Shown here piece after piece: positions 36,214-49,093 of a DNA stretch of 64,000 nt. A program made the position numbers and the translations under genes. The notes beneath the pieces are model-generated. The model saw only the letters and a program-made list of their open reading frames with translations. It did no database searches and had not been told where the DNA came from. Within the stretch, counting starts at the first letter, position 1. Each line of letters opens with the position of its first letter. The stretch spans positions 13,910,001-13,974,000 of the forward strand of contig NW_027478160.1 of the NCBI RefSeq assembly GCF_051020975.1, written 5' to 3'. The stretch comes from Osmia lignaria lignaria. Its lineage: Eukaryota; Arthropoda; Insecta; Hymenoptera; Megachilidae.

Positions 36214-38467
36214 TTGCTGATTTATCTCAAAGGAACGGGCCTGACGGACATATTTCGAGATATTTCTTCTTCTTGTTGTTCTTCCTCTGCACAGCTAAGC
36301 TGGAAGTGGCATTTGCAGCTCGCAATAGTGCAGAGTAATCTCAAAGAAAGGGGCCACGGTGTTTCTGTATCTCTATTATGTTGGTGCGGCTTCGGAACTT
36401 TTAAATATCTTGATATATCTCGAGAACTACGCATCTGATCAAAAAATATCATAGCACATAAAAAGTAGGAAACTTAATTCTCTACAAAAAAGGTCTCTTA
36501 ACATTTTGCCATAGCTCGCTTCGTTTCCGAGATATTTGCAGATTTATCTCAAGGGAAGGGGCCTGACGGACATATTTCGAGATATTTCTTCTTCTTGTTG
36601 TTCTTCTTCTGCACAGCTAAGCTGGAAGTGGCATTTGCGGCTCGCACTAGTGCAGAGTTATCTCAAAGAAAGGGGCCATGGTGTTTCTGTATCACTATTA
36701 TGTTGGTGCGGCTTCGGAACTTTTAAATATCTTGATATATCTCGAGAACTACGCATCTGATCAAAAAATATCATAGAACATAAATAGTAGGAAACTTAAT
36801 TCTCTACAAAAAAGGTCCCTCAACATTTTGCCATAGCTCGCTTCGTTTCCGAGATATTTGCAGATTTATCTCAAGGGAAGGGGCCTGACGGACATATTTC
36901 GAGATATTTCTTCTTCTTGTTGTTCTTCTTCTGCACAGCTAAGCTGGAAGTGGCATTTGCGGCTCGCACTAGTGCACAGTTATCTCAAAGAAAGGGGCCA
37001 CGGTGTTTCTGTATCTCTATTATGTTGGTGCGGCTTCGGAACTTTTAAATATCTCGATATATCTCGAAAACTACGCTTCTGATCAAAAAATATCATAGAA
37101 GATAAATTGTAGGAATCATAATTCTCTACAAAAAACGTCTCTTAACATTTTGCCATAGCTCGCTTCGTTTCCGGGATATTTGCAGATTTATATCAAGGGA
37201 AGGGGCCTGACGGACATATTTCGAGATATTTCTTCTTCTTGTTGTTCTTCTTCTGCACAGCTAAGCTGGAAGTGGCATTTGCGGCTCGCACTAGTGCAGA
37301 GTTATCTCGAAGAAAGGGGCCACGGTGTTTCTGTATCTCTATTATGTTGGTGCGGCTTCGGAACTTTTAAATATCTTGATATATCTCGAGAACTACGCAT
37401 CTGATCAAAAAATATCATACAACATAAAAAGTAGGAAACTTAATTCTCTACAAGAAAGGTCTCTTAACATTTTGCCATAGCTCGCTTCGTTTCCGAGATA
37501 TTGGCAGATTTATCTCAAGGGAAGGGGCCTGACGGGCATATTTCGAGATATTTCTTCTTCTTGTTGTTCTTCTTCTGCACAGCTAAGCTGGAAGTGGCAT
37601 TTGCGGCTCGCACTAGTGCAGAGTTATCTCAAAGAAAGGGGCCACGGTGTTTCTGTATCTCTATTATGTTGGTGCGGCTTCGGAACTTTTAAATATCTTG
37701 ATATATCTCGAGAACTACGCATCTGATCAAAAAATATCATAGAACATAAAAAGTAGGAAACTTAATTCTCTACAAATAAGGTCTCTTAACATTTTGCCAT
37801 AGCCCGCTTCGTTTCCGAGATATTTGCAGATTTATCTCAAGGGAAGGGGCCTGACGGACATATTTCGAGATATTTCTTCTTCTTGTTGTTCTTCTTCTGC
37901 ACAGCTAAGCTGGAAGTGGCATTTGCGGCTCGCACTAATGCAGAGTTATCTCGAAGAAAGGGGCCACGGTGTTTCTGTATCTCTATTATGTTGGTGCGGC
38001 TTCGGAACTTTTAAATATCTTGATATATCTCGAGAACTACGCATCTGATCAAAAAATATCATAGAACATAAAAAGTAGGAAACTTAATTCTCTACAAATA
38101 AGGTCTCTTAACATTTTGCCATAGCCCGCTTCGTTTCCGAGATATTTGCAGATTTATCTCAAGGGAAGGGGCCTGACGGACATATTTCGAGATATTTCTT
38201 CTTCTTGTTGTTATTCTTCTGCACAGCTAAGCTGGAAGTGGCATTTGCAGCTCGCAATAGTGCAGAGTTATCGCAAAGAAAGGGGCCACGGTGTTTCTGT
38301 ATCTCTATTATGTTGGTGCGGCTTCGGAACTTTTAAATATCTTGATATATCTCGAGAACTACGCATCTGATCAAAAAATATCATAGAACATAAAAAGTAG
38401 GAAACTTAATTCTCTACAACAAAGGTCTCTTAACATTTTGCCATAGCTCGCTTCGTTTCCGAGATAT
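36214..38467. repeat. Seven mixed monomers with links to 21-24 kb
   Basis: Monomers 36214, 36536, 36858, 37180, 37502, 37824 and 38146. 36214 has CAAAGGAACGGG like 21406, and GAGTAATCTC plus CATAGCACATAAAAAG like 23014. 37180 has TTTATATCAAGGG like 23336. 37824 and 38146 share GCCATAGCCCGCTTCG and CTACAAATAAGG, a possible two-monomer duplication. Confidence 0.78.
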
Positions 38468-40077
38468 TTGCAGATTTATCTCAAGGGAAGGGGCCTGACG
38501 GACATATTTCGAGATATTTCTTCTTCTTGTTGTTCTTCTTCTGCACAGCTAAGCTGGAAGTGGCATTTGCAGCTCGCAATAGTGCATAGTTATCTCAAAG
38601 AAAGGGGCCACGGTGTTTCTGTATCTCTATTATGTTGGTGCGGCTTCGGAACTTTTAAATATCTTGATATATCTCGAGAACTACGCATCTGATCAAAAAA
38701 TATCATAGAACATAAAAAGTAGGACACTTAATTCTCTACAAGAAAGGTCTCTTAACATTTTGCCATAGCTCGCTTCGTTTCCGAGATATTTGCAGATTTA
38801 TCTCAAGGGAAGGGGCCTGACGGACATATTTCGTGTTATTTCTCCTTCTTGTTGTTCTTCTTCTGCACAGCTAAGCTGGAAGTGGCATTTGCAGCTCGCA
38901 ATAGTGCAGAGTTATCTCAAAGAAAGGGGCCACGGTGTTTCTGTATCTCTATTATGTTGGTGCAGCTTCGGAACTTTTAAATATCTTGATATATCTCGAG
39001 AACTACGCATCTGATCAAAAAATATCATGGAACATAAAAAGTAGAAAACTCAATTCTCTACAAAAAAGGTCTCTTAACATTTTGCCATAGCTCGCTTCGT
39101 TTCCGAGATATTTGCAGATTTATCTCAAGGGAAGGGGCCTGACGGACATATTTCGAGATATTTCTTCTTCTTGTTGTTCTTCTTCTGCACAGCTAAGCTG
39201 GAAGTGGCATTTGCAGCTCGCAATAGTGCATAGTTATCTCAAAGAAAGGGGCCACGGTGTTTCTGTATCTCTATTATGTTGGTGCGGCTTCGGAACTTTT
39301 AAATATCTTGATATATCTCGAGAACTACGCATCTGATCAAAAAATATCATAGAACATAAAAAGTAGGAAACTTAATTCTCTACAAGAAAGGTCTCTTAAC
39401 ATTTTGCCATAGCTCGCTTTGTTTCCGAGATATTTGCAGATTTATCTCAAGGGAAGGGGCCTGACGGACATATTTCGAGATATTTCTTCTTCTTGTTGTT
39501 CTTCTTCTGCACAGCTAAACTGGAAGTGGCATTTCCAGCTCGCAATAGTGCAGAGTTATCTCAAAGAAAGGGTCCACGGTGTTTCTGTATCTCTATTATG
39601 TTGGTGCGGCTTCGGAACTTTTAAATATCTTGATATATCTCGAGAACTACGCATCTGATCAAAAAATATCATAGAACATAAAAAGTAGGAAACTTAATTC
39701 TCTACAAGAAAGGTCTCTTAACATTTTGTCATAGCTCGCTTCGTTTCCGAGATATTTGCAGATCTATCTCAAGGGAAGGGGCCTGACGGACATATTTCGA
39801 GATATTTCTTCTTATTGTTGTTCTTCTTCTGCACAGCTATGCTGGAAGTGGCATTTGCAGCTCGCAATAGTGCAGAGTTATCTCAAAGAAAGGGGCCACG
39901 GTGTTTCTGTATCTCTATTATGTTGGTGCAGCTTCGGAACTTTTAAATATCTTGATATATCTCGAGAACTACGCATCTGATCAAAAAATATCATGGAACA
40001 TAAAAAGTAGAAAACTTAATTCTCTACAAAAAAGGTCTCTTAACATTTTGCCATAGCTCGCTTCGTTTCCGAGATAT
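38468..40077. repeat. Five monomers with interleaved types
   Basis: Monomers 38468, 38790, 39112, 39434 and 39756. The GTGCATAGTTATC type appears at 38468, 39112 and 40078. 38790 combines the TTCGTGTTATTTCTCC left part with the GGTGCAGCTTC / CATGGAACAT right part of 39756, so it is a chimera. 39756 shares TTCTTATTGTTG with 29132. Confidence 0.8.
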
Positions 40078-41043
40078 TTGCAGATTTATCTCAAGGGAAG
40101 GGGCCTGACGGACATATTTCGAGATATTTCTTCTTCTTGTTGTTCTTCTTCTGCACAGCTAAGCTGGAAGTGGCATTTGCAGCTCGCAATAGTGCATAGT
40201 TATCTCAAAGAAAGGGGCCACGGTGTTTCTGTATCTCTATTATGTTGGTGCGGCTTCGGAACTTTTAAATATCTTGATATATCTCGAGAACTACGCATCT
40301 GATCAAAAAATATCATAGAACATAAAAAGTAGGAAACTTAATTCTCTACAAGAAAGGTCTCTTAACATTTTGCCATAGCTCGCTTCGTTTCCGAGATATT
40401 TGCAGATTTATCTCAAGGGAAGGGGCCTGACGGACATATTTCGTGTTATTTCTCCTTCTTGTTGCTCTTCTTCTGCACAGCTAAGCTGGAAGTGGCATTT
40501 GCAGCTCGCAATAGTGCAGAGTTATCTCAAAGAAAGGGGCCACGGTGTTTCTGTATCTCTATTATGCTGGTGCGGCTTCGGAACTTTTAAATATCTTGAT
40601 ATATCTCGAGAACAACGCATCTGATCAAAAAATATCATAGAACATAAAAAGTAGAAAACTTAATTCTCTACAACAAAGGTCTCTTAACATTTTGCCATAG
40701 CTCGCTTCGTTTCCGAGATATTTGCAGATTTATCTCGAGGGAAGGGGCCTGACGGACATATTTCGAGATATTTCTTCTTCTTGCTGTTCTTCTTCTGCAC
40801 AGCTAAGCTGGAAGTGGCATTTGCGGCTCGCACTAGTGCAGAGTTATCTCGAAGAAAGGGGCCACGGTGTTTCTGTATCTCTATTATGTTGGTGCGGCTT
40901 CGGAACTTTTAAATATCTTGATATATCTCGAGAACTACGCATCTGATCAAAAAATATCATACAACATAAAAAGTAGGAAACTTAATTCTCTACAAGAAAG
41001 GTCTCTTAACATTTTGCCATAGCTCGCTTGGTTTCCGAGATAT
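40078..41043. repeat. Trimer matching 23658-24623
   Basis: Three monomers in the same order and with the same markers as 23658, 23980 and 24302: GTGCATAG; TTCGTGTTATTTCTCC with TTGCTCTTC and TATGCTGG; and CTCGAGGG with TTATCTCGAAG and CATACAACAT. Both trimers are followed by GCTTGGTTTCC. The offset of 16420 bp is 51 x 322 minus the two 1-bp losses between them. Confidence 0.85.
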
Positions 41044-42009
41044 TTGCAGATTTATCTCGAGGGAAGGGGCCTGACGGACATATTTCGAGATATTTCTTCT
41101 TCTTGTTGTTCTTCTTCTGCACAGCTAAGCTGGAAGCGGCTTTTGCGGCTCGCACTAGTGCAGAGTTATCTCAAAGAAAGGGGCCACGGTGTTTCTGTAT
41201 CTCTATTATGTTGGTGCGGCTTCGGAACTTTTAAATATCTCGATATATCTCGAGAACTACGCATCTGATCAAAAAATATCATAGAACATAAAAAGTAGGA
41301 AACTTAATTCTCTACAAAAAAGGTCTCTTAACATTTTGCCATAGCTCGCTTCGTTTCCGAGATATTTGCATATTTATCTCAAGGGAAGGGGCCTGACGGA
41401 CATATTTCGAGATATTTCTTCTTCTTGTTGTTCTTCTTCTGCACAGCTAAACTGGAAGTGGCATTTCCAGCTCGCAATAGTGCAGAGTTATCTCAAAGAA
41501 AGGGGCCACGGTGCTTCTGTATCTCTATTATGTTGGTGCGGCTTCGGAACTTTTAAATATCTTGATATATCTCGAGAACTACGCATCTGATCAAAAAATA
41601 TCATAGAACATAAAAAGTAGGAAACTTAATTCTCTACAAATAAAGTCTCTTAACATTTTGCCTTAGCTCGCTTCGTTTCCGAGATATTTGCAGATTTATC
41701 TCAAGGGAAGGGGCCTGAGGGACATATGTGGAGATATTTCTTCTTCTTGTTGTTCTTCTTCTGCACAGCTAAGCTGGAAGTGGCATTTGCGGCCCGCACT
41801 AGTGCAGAGTTATCTCAAAGAAAGGGGCCACGGTGTTTCTGTATCTCTATTATGTTGGTGCGGCTTCGGAACTTTTAAATATCTCGATATATCTCGAAAA
41901 CTACGCTTCTGATCAAAAAATATCATAGAACATAACTTGTAGGAGACATAATTCTCTACAAAAAAGGTCTCTTAACATTTTGCCATAGCTCGCTTCGTTT
42001 CCGAGATAT
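41044..42009. repeat. Three linking monomers
   Basis: 41044 (CTCGAGGG, GGAAGCGGC), 41366 (TTTGCATATTT) and 41688, the first of the a subtype, marked by CTGAGGGACATATGTGG, GCGGCCCGCAC and a preceding TTGCCTTAGC. From here rightward the array is built from a small set of recurring subtypes. Confidence 0.8.
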
Positions 42010-43297
42010 TTGCAGATATATCTCAAGGGAAGGGGCCTGACGGACATATTTCGAGATATTTCTTCTTCTTGTTGTTCTTCTTCTGCACAGCTAAGCTGGA
42101 AGTGGCATTTGCAGCTCGCAATAGTGCAGAGTTATCTGAAAGAAAGGGGCCACGGTGTTTCTGTATCTCTATTATGTTGGTGCGGCTTCGGAACTTTTAA
42201 ATATCTCGATATATCTCGAAAACTACGCTTCTGATCAAAAAATATCATAGAACATAACTTGTAGGAGACATAATTCTCTACAAAAAAGGTCTCTTAACAT
42301 TTTGCCATAGCTCGCTTCGTTTCCGAGATATTTGCAGATATATCTCAAGGGAAGGGGCCTGACGGACATATTTCGAGATATTTCTTCTTCTTGTTGTTCT
42401 TCTTCTGCACAGCTAAGCTGGAAGTGGCATTTGCAGCTCGCAATAGTGCAGAGTTATCTGAAAGAAAGGGGCCACGGTGTTTCTGTATCTCTATTATGTT
42501 GGTGCGGCTTCGGAACTTTTAAATATCTTGATATATCTCGAGAACTACGCATCTGATCAAAAAATATCATAGAACATAAAAAGTAGGAAACTTAATTCTC
42601 TACAAATAAAGTCTCTTAACATTTTGCCTTAGCTCGCTTCGTTTCCGAGATATTTGCAGATTTATCTCAAGGGAAGGGGCCTGAGGGACATATGTGGAGA
42701 TATTTCTTCTTCTTGTTGTTCTTCTTCTGCACAGCTAAGCTGGAAGTGGCATTTGCGGCCCGCTCTAGTGCAGAGTTATCTCAAAGAAAGGGGCCACGGT
42801 GTTTCTGTATCTCTATTATGTTGGTGCGGCTTCGGAACTTTTAAATATCTCGATATATCTCGAAAACTACGCTTCTGATCAAAAAATATCATAGAACATA
42901 ACTTGTAGGAGACATAATTCTCTACAAAAAAGGTCTCTTAACATTTTGCCATAGCTCGCTTCGTTTCCGAGATATTTGCAGATATATCTCAAGGGAAGGG
43001 GCCTGACGGACATATTTCGAGATATTTCTTCTTTTTGTTGTTCTTCTTCTGCACAGCTAAGCTGGAAGTGGCATTTGCAGCTAGCAATAGTGCAGAGTTA
43101 TCTCAAAGAAAGGGGCCACGGTGTTTCTGTATCTCTATTATGTTGGTGCGGCTTCGGAACTTTTAAATATCTTGATATATCTCGAGAACTACGCATCTGA
43201 TCAAAAAATATCATAGAACATAGAAAGTAGGAAACTTAATTCTCTACAAAAAAGGTCTCTTAACATTTTGCCATAGCTCGCTTCGTTTCCGAGATAT
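42010..43297. repeat. 4-monomer HOR j-k-a-b, copy 1 (1288 bp)
   Basis: j (42010) and k (42332) both have GATATATCTC and TTATCTGAAAG but differ at the end: j ends ATCTCGAAAAC with ACTTGTAGGAGACAT, k ends ATCTCGAGAAC with CTACAAATAAAG. a (42654) has GCCCGCTCTAG; b (42976) has CTTTTTGTTG and CAGCTAGCAATAG. The block recurs at 46518 and 47806. Confidence 0.88.
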
Positions 43298-45551
43298 TTG
43301 CAGATTTATCTCAAGGGAAGGGGCCTGACGGACATATTTCGAGATATTTCTTCTTCTTGTTGTTCTTCTTCTGCACAGCTAAGCTGGAAGTGGCATTTGC
43401 GGCTCGCACTAGTGCAGAGTTATCTCAAAGAAAGGGGCCACGGTGTTTCAGGATCTCTGTTATGTTGGTGCGGCTTCGGAACTTTTAAATATCTCGATAT
43501 ATCTCGAAAACTACGCATCTGATCAAAAAATATCATAGAACATAAAAAGTAGGAAACTTAATTCTCTACAAAAAAGGTCTCTTAACATTATGCCATAGCT
43601 CGCTTCGTTTCCGAGATATTTGCTGATTTATCTCAAGGGAAGGGGCCTGACGGACATATTTCGAGATATTTCTTCTTCTTGTTGTTCTTCTTCTGCACAG
43701 CTAAACTGGAAGTGCCATTTCCAGCTCGCAATAGTGCAGAGTTATCTCAAAGAAAGGGGCCACGGTGTTTCTGTATCTCTATTATGCTGGTGCGGCTTCG
43801 GAACTTTTAAATATCTTGATATATCTCGAGAACTACGCATCTGATCAAAAAATATCATAGAACATAAAAAGTACGAAACTTAATTCTCTACAACAAAGGT
43901 CTCTTAACATTTTGCCATAGCTCGCTTTGTTTCCGAGATATTTGCTGATTTATCTCAAGGGAAGGGGCCTGACGGACATATTTCGAGATATTTCTTCTTC
44001 TCGTTGTTCTTCTTCTGCACAGCTAAGCTGGAAGTGGCATTTGCGGCCCGCACTAGTGCAGAGTTATCTCAAAGAAAGGGGCCACGGTGTTTCTGTATCT
44101 CTATTATGTTGGTGCGGCTTCGGAACTTTTAAATATCTCGATATATCTCGAAAACTACGCTTCTGATCAAAAAATATCATAGAACATAGCTTGTAGGAGA
44201 CATAATTCTCTACAAAAAAGGTCTCTTAACATTTTGCCATAGCTCGCTTCGTTTCCGAGATATTTGCAGATATATCTCAAGGGAAGGGGCCTGACGGACA
44301 TATTTCGAGATATTTCTTCTTCTTGTTGTTCTTCTTCTGCACAGCTAAACTGGAAGTGGCATTTCCAGCTCGCAATAGAGCAGAGTTATCTGAAAGAAAG
44401 GGGCCACGGTGTTTCTGTATCTCTATTATGTTGGTGCGGCTTCGGAACTTTTAAATATCTTGATATATCTCGAGAACTACGCATCTGATCAAAAAATATC
44501 ATAGAACATAAAAAGTAGGAAACATAATTCTCTACAAAAAAGGTCTCTTAACATTTTGCCATAGCTCGCTTCGTTTCCGAGATATTTGCAGATTTATCTC
44601 AAGGGAAGGGGCCTGACGGACATATTTCGAGATATTTCTTCTTCTTGTTGTTCTTCTTCTGCACAGCTAAGCTGGAAGTGGCATTTGCGGCTCGCACTAG
44701 TGCAGAGTTATCTCAAAGAAAGGGGCCACGGTGTTTCTGGATCTCTATTATGTTGGTGCGGCTTCCGAACTTTTAAATATCTCGATATATCTCGAAAACT
44801 ACGCTTCTGATCAAAAAATATCATAGAACATGAATTGTAGGAAACATAATTCTCTACAAAAAAGGTCTCTTAACATTTTGCCATAGCTCGTTTCGTTTCC
44901 GAGATATTTGCAGATATATCTCAAGGGAAGGTGCCTGACGGACATATTTCGAGATATTTCTTCTTCTTGTTGTTCTTCTTCTGCACAGCTAAACTGGAAG
45001 TGGCATTTCCAGCTCGCAATAGTGCAGAGTTATCTCAAAGAAAGGGGCCACGGTGTTTCTGTATCTCTATTATGTTGGTGCGGCTTCGGAACTTTTAAAT
45101 ATCTTGATATATCTCGAGAACTACGCATCTGATCAAAAAATATCATAGAACATAAAAAGTAGGAAACTTAATTCTCTACAAAAAAGGTCTCTTAACATTA
45201 TGCCATAGCTCGCTTCGTTTCCGAGATATTTGCTGATTTATCTCAAGGGAAGGGGCCTGACGGACATATTTCGAGATATATCTTCTTCTTGTTGTTCTTC
45301 TTCTGCACAGCTAAGCTGGAAGTGGCATTTGCAGCTCGCAATAGTGCAGAGTTATCTCAAAGAAAGGGGCCACGGTGTTTCTGTATCTCTATTATGTTGG
45401 TGCGGCTTCGGAACTTTTAAATATCTTGATATATCTCGAGAAGTACGCATCTGATCAAAAAATATCATAGAACGTAGAAAGTAGGAAACTTAATTCTCTA
45501 CAAAAATGGTCTCTTAACATTTTGCCATAGCTCGCTTCGTTTCCGAGATAT
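43298..45551. repeat. 7-monomer HOR c-d-e-f-g-h-i, copy 1 (2254 bp)
   Basis: c (43298) TTTCAGGATCTCTGTTATG; d (43620) TTGCTG start, TATGCTGG, GTACGAAAC and CTACAACAAAGG; e (43942) GCTTTGTTTCC, CTTCTCGTTG and GCGGCCCGCAC; f (44264) CAATAGAGCAG; g (44586) CTGGATCTC and GGCTTCCGAAC; h (44908) GAAGGTGCCTGACGG; i (45230) TTGCTG start ending GAGAAGTACGC. This order is the ancestral unit of the right third of the window. Confidence 0.88.
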
Positions 45552-46517
45552 TTGCAGATTTATCTCAAGGGAAGGGGCCTGACGGACATATTTCGAGATA
45601 TTTCTTCTTCTTGTTGTTCTTCTTCTGCACAGCTAATCTGGAAGTGGCATTTGCGGCTCGCACTAGTGCAGAGTTATCTCAAAGAAAGGGGCCACGGTGT
45701 TTCAGGATCTCTGTTATGTTGGTGCGGCTTCGGAACTTTTAAATATCTCGATATATCTCGAAAACTACGCATCTGATCAAAAAATATCATAGAACATAAA
45801 AAGTAGGAAACTTAATTCTCTACAAAAAAGGTCTCTTAACATTATGCCATAGCTCGCTTCGTTTCCGAGATATTTGCTGATTTATCTCAAGGGAAGGGGC
45901 CTGACGGACATATTTCGAGATATTTCTTCTTCTTGTTGTTCTTCTTCTGCACAGCTAAACTGGAAGTGGCATTTCCAGCTCGCAATAGTGCAGAGTTATC
46001 TCAAAGAAAGGGGCCACGGTGTTTCTGTATCTCTATTATGCTGGTGCGGCTTCGGAACTTTTAAATATCTTGATATATCTCGAGAACTACGCATCTGATC
46101 AAAAAATATCATAGAACATAAAAAGTACGAAACTTAATTCTCTACAACAAAGGTCTCTTAACATTTTGCCATAGCTCGCTTTGTTTCCGAGATATTTGCC
46201 GATTTATCTCAAGGGAAGGGGCCTGACGGACATATTTCGAGATATTTCTTCTTCTCGTTGTTCTTCTTCTGCACAGCTAAGCTGGAAGTGGCATTTGCGG
46301 CCCGCACTAGTGCAGAGTTATCTCAAAGAAAGGGGCCACGGTGTTTCTGTATCTCTATTATGTTGGTGCGGCTTCGGAACTTTTAAATATCTCGATATAT
46401 CTCGAAAACTACGCTTCTGATCAAAAAATATCATAGAACATAACTTGTAGGAGACATAATTCTCTACAAAAAAGGTCTCTTAACATTTTGCCATAGCTCG
46501 CTTCGTTTCCGAGATAT
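45552..46517. repeat. Partial 7-mer (c-d-e)
   Basis: Monomers 45552 (c, with private CAGCTAATCTGG), 45874 (d) and 46196 (e, starting TTGCCG). The 7-mer breaks off after e and the j-k-a-b block follows. Confidence 0.85.
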
Positions 46518-47805
46518 TTGCAGATATATCTCAAGGGAAGGGGCCTGACGGACATATTTCGAGATATTTCTTCTTCTTGTTGTTCTTCTTCTGCACAGCT
46601 AAGCTGGAAGTGGCATTTGCAGCTCGCAATAGTGCAGAGTTATCTGAAAGAAAGGGGCCACGGTGTTTCTGTATCTCTATTATGTTGGTGCGGCTTCGGA
46701 ACTTTTAAATATCTCGATATATCTCGAAAACTACGCTTCTGATCAAAAAATATCATAGAACATAACTTGTAGGAGACATAATTCTCTACAAAAAAGGTCT
46801 CTTAACATTTTGCCATAGCTCGCTTCGTTTCCGAGATATTTGCAGATATATCTCAAGGGAAGGGGCCTGACGGACATATTTCGAGATATTTCTTCTTCTT
46901 GTTGTTCTTCTTCTGCACAGCTAAGCTGGAAGTGGCATTTGCAGCTCGCAATAGTGCAGAGTTATCTGAAAGAAAGGGGCCACGGTGTTTCTGTATCTCT
47001 ATTATGTTGGTGCGGCTTCGGAACTTTTAAATATCTTGATATATCTCGAGAACTACGCATCTGATCAAAAAATATCATAGAACATAAAAAGTAGGAAACT
47101 TAATTCTCTACAAATAAAGTCTCTTAACATTTTGCCTTAGCTCGCTTCGTTTCCGAGATATTTGCAGATTTATCTCAAGGGAAGGGGCCTGAGGGACATA
47201 TGTGGAGATATTTCTTCTTCTTGTTGTTCTTCTTCTGCACAGCTAAGCTGGAAGTGGCATTTGCGGCCCGCTCTAGTGCAGAGTTATCTCAAAGAAAGGG
47301 GCCACGGTGTTTCTGTATCTCTATTATGTTGGTGCGGCTTCGGAACTTTTAAATATCTCGATATATCTCGAAAACTACGCTTCTGATCAAAAAATATCAT
47401 AGAACATAACTTGTAGGAGACATAATTCTCTACAAAAAAGGTCTCTTAACATTTTGCCATAGCTCGCTTCGTTTCCGAGATATTTGCAGATATATCTCAA
47501 GGGAAGGGGCCTGACGGACATATTTCGAGATATTTCTTCTTTTTGTTGTTCTTCTTCTGCACAGCTAAGCTGGAAGTGGCATTTGCAGCTAGCAATAGTG
47601 CAGAGTTATCTCAAAGAAAGGGGCCACGGTGTTTCTGTATCTCTATTATGTTGGTGCGGCTTCGGAACTTTTAAATATCTTGATATATCTCGAGAACTAC
47701 GCATCTGATCAAAAAATATCATAGAACATAGAAAGTAGGAAACTTAATTCTCTACAAAAAAGGTCTCTTAACATTTTGCCATAGCTCGCTTCGTTTCCGA
47801 GATAT
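46518..47805. repeat. 4-monomer HOR j-k-a-b, copy 2 (1288 bp)
   Basis: Same four subtypes and marker bases as 42010-43297. Compared by eye with 47806-49093, I found no base difference. Confidence 0.88.
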
Positions 47806-49093
47806 TTGCAGATATATCTCAAGGGAAGGGGCCTGACGGACATATTTCGAGATATTTCTTCTTCTTGTTGTTCTTCTTCTGCACAGCTAAGCTGGAAGTG
47901 GCATTTGCAGCTCGCAATAGTGCAGAGTTATCTGAAAGAAAGGGGCCACGGTGTTTCTGTATCTCTATTATGTTGGTGCGGCTTCGGAACTTTTAAATAT
48001 CTCGATATATCTCGAAAACTACGCTTCTGATCAAAAAATATCATAGAACATAACTTGTAGGAGACATAATTCTCTACAAAAAAGGTCTCTTAACATTTTG
48101 CCATAGCTCGCTTCGTTTCCGAGATATTTGCAGATATATCTCAAGGGAAGGGGCCTGACGGACATATTTCGAGATATTTCTTCTTCTTGTTGTTCTTCTT
48201 CTGCACAGCTAAGCTGGAAGTGGCATTTGCAGCTCGCAATAGTGCAGAGTTATCTGAAAGAAAGGGGCCACGGTGTTTCTGTATCTCTATTATGTTGGTG
48301 CGGCTTCGGAACTTTTAAATATCTTGATATATCTCGAGAACTACGCATCTGATCAAAAAATATCATAGAACATAAAAAGTAGGAAACTTAATTCTCTACA
48401 AATAAAGTCTCTTAACATTTTGCCTTAGCTCGCTTCGTTTCCGAGATATTTGCAGATTTATCTCAAGGGAAGGGGCCTGAGGGACATATGTGGAGATATT
48501 TCTTCTTCTTGTTGTTCTTCTTCTGCACAGCTAAGCTGGAAGTGGCATTTGCGGCCCGCTCTAGTGCAGAGTTATCTCAAAGAAAGGGGCCACGGTGTTT
48601 CTGTATCTCTATTATGTTGGTGCGGCTTCGGAACTTTTAAATATCTCGATATATCTCGAAAACTACGCTTCTGATCAAAAAATATCATAGAACATAACTT
48701 GTAGGAGACATAATTCTCTACAAAAAAGGTCTCTTAACATTTTGCCATAGCTCGCTTCGTTTCCGAGATATTTGCAGATATATCTCAAGGGAAGGGGCCT
48801 GACGGACATATTTCGAGATATTTCTTCTTTTTGTTGTTCTTCTTCTGCACAGCTAAGCTGGAAGTGGCATTTGCAGCTAGCAATAGTGCAGAGTTATCTC
48901 AAAGAAAGGGGCCACGGTGTTTCTGTATCTCTATTATGTTGGTGCGGCTTCGGAACTTTTAAATATCTTGATATATCTCGAGAACTACGCATCTGATCAA
49001 AAAATATCATAGAACATAGAAAGTAGGAAACTTAATTCTCTACAAAAAAGGTCTCTTAACATTTTGCCATAGCTCGCTTCGTTTCCGAGATAT
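47806..49093. repeat. 4-monomer HOR j-k-a-b, copy 3 (1288 bp)
   Basis: Direct tandem copy of 46518-47805. It includes GCCCGCTCTAG, CTTTTTGTTG, CAGCTAGCAATAG and the ACATAGAAAG spacer after b. Its end leads into c at 49094, as copy 1 leads into c at 43298. Confidence 0.88.
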
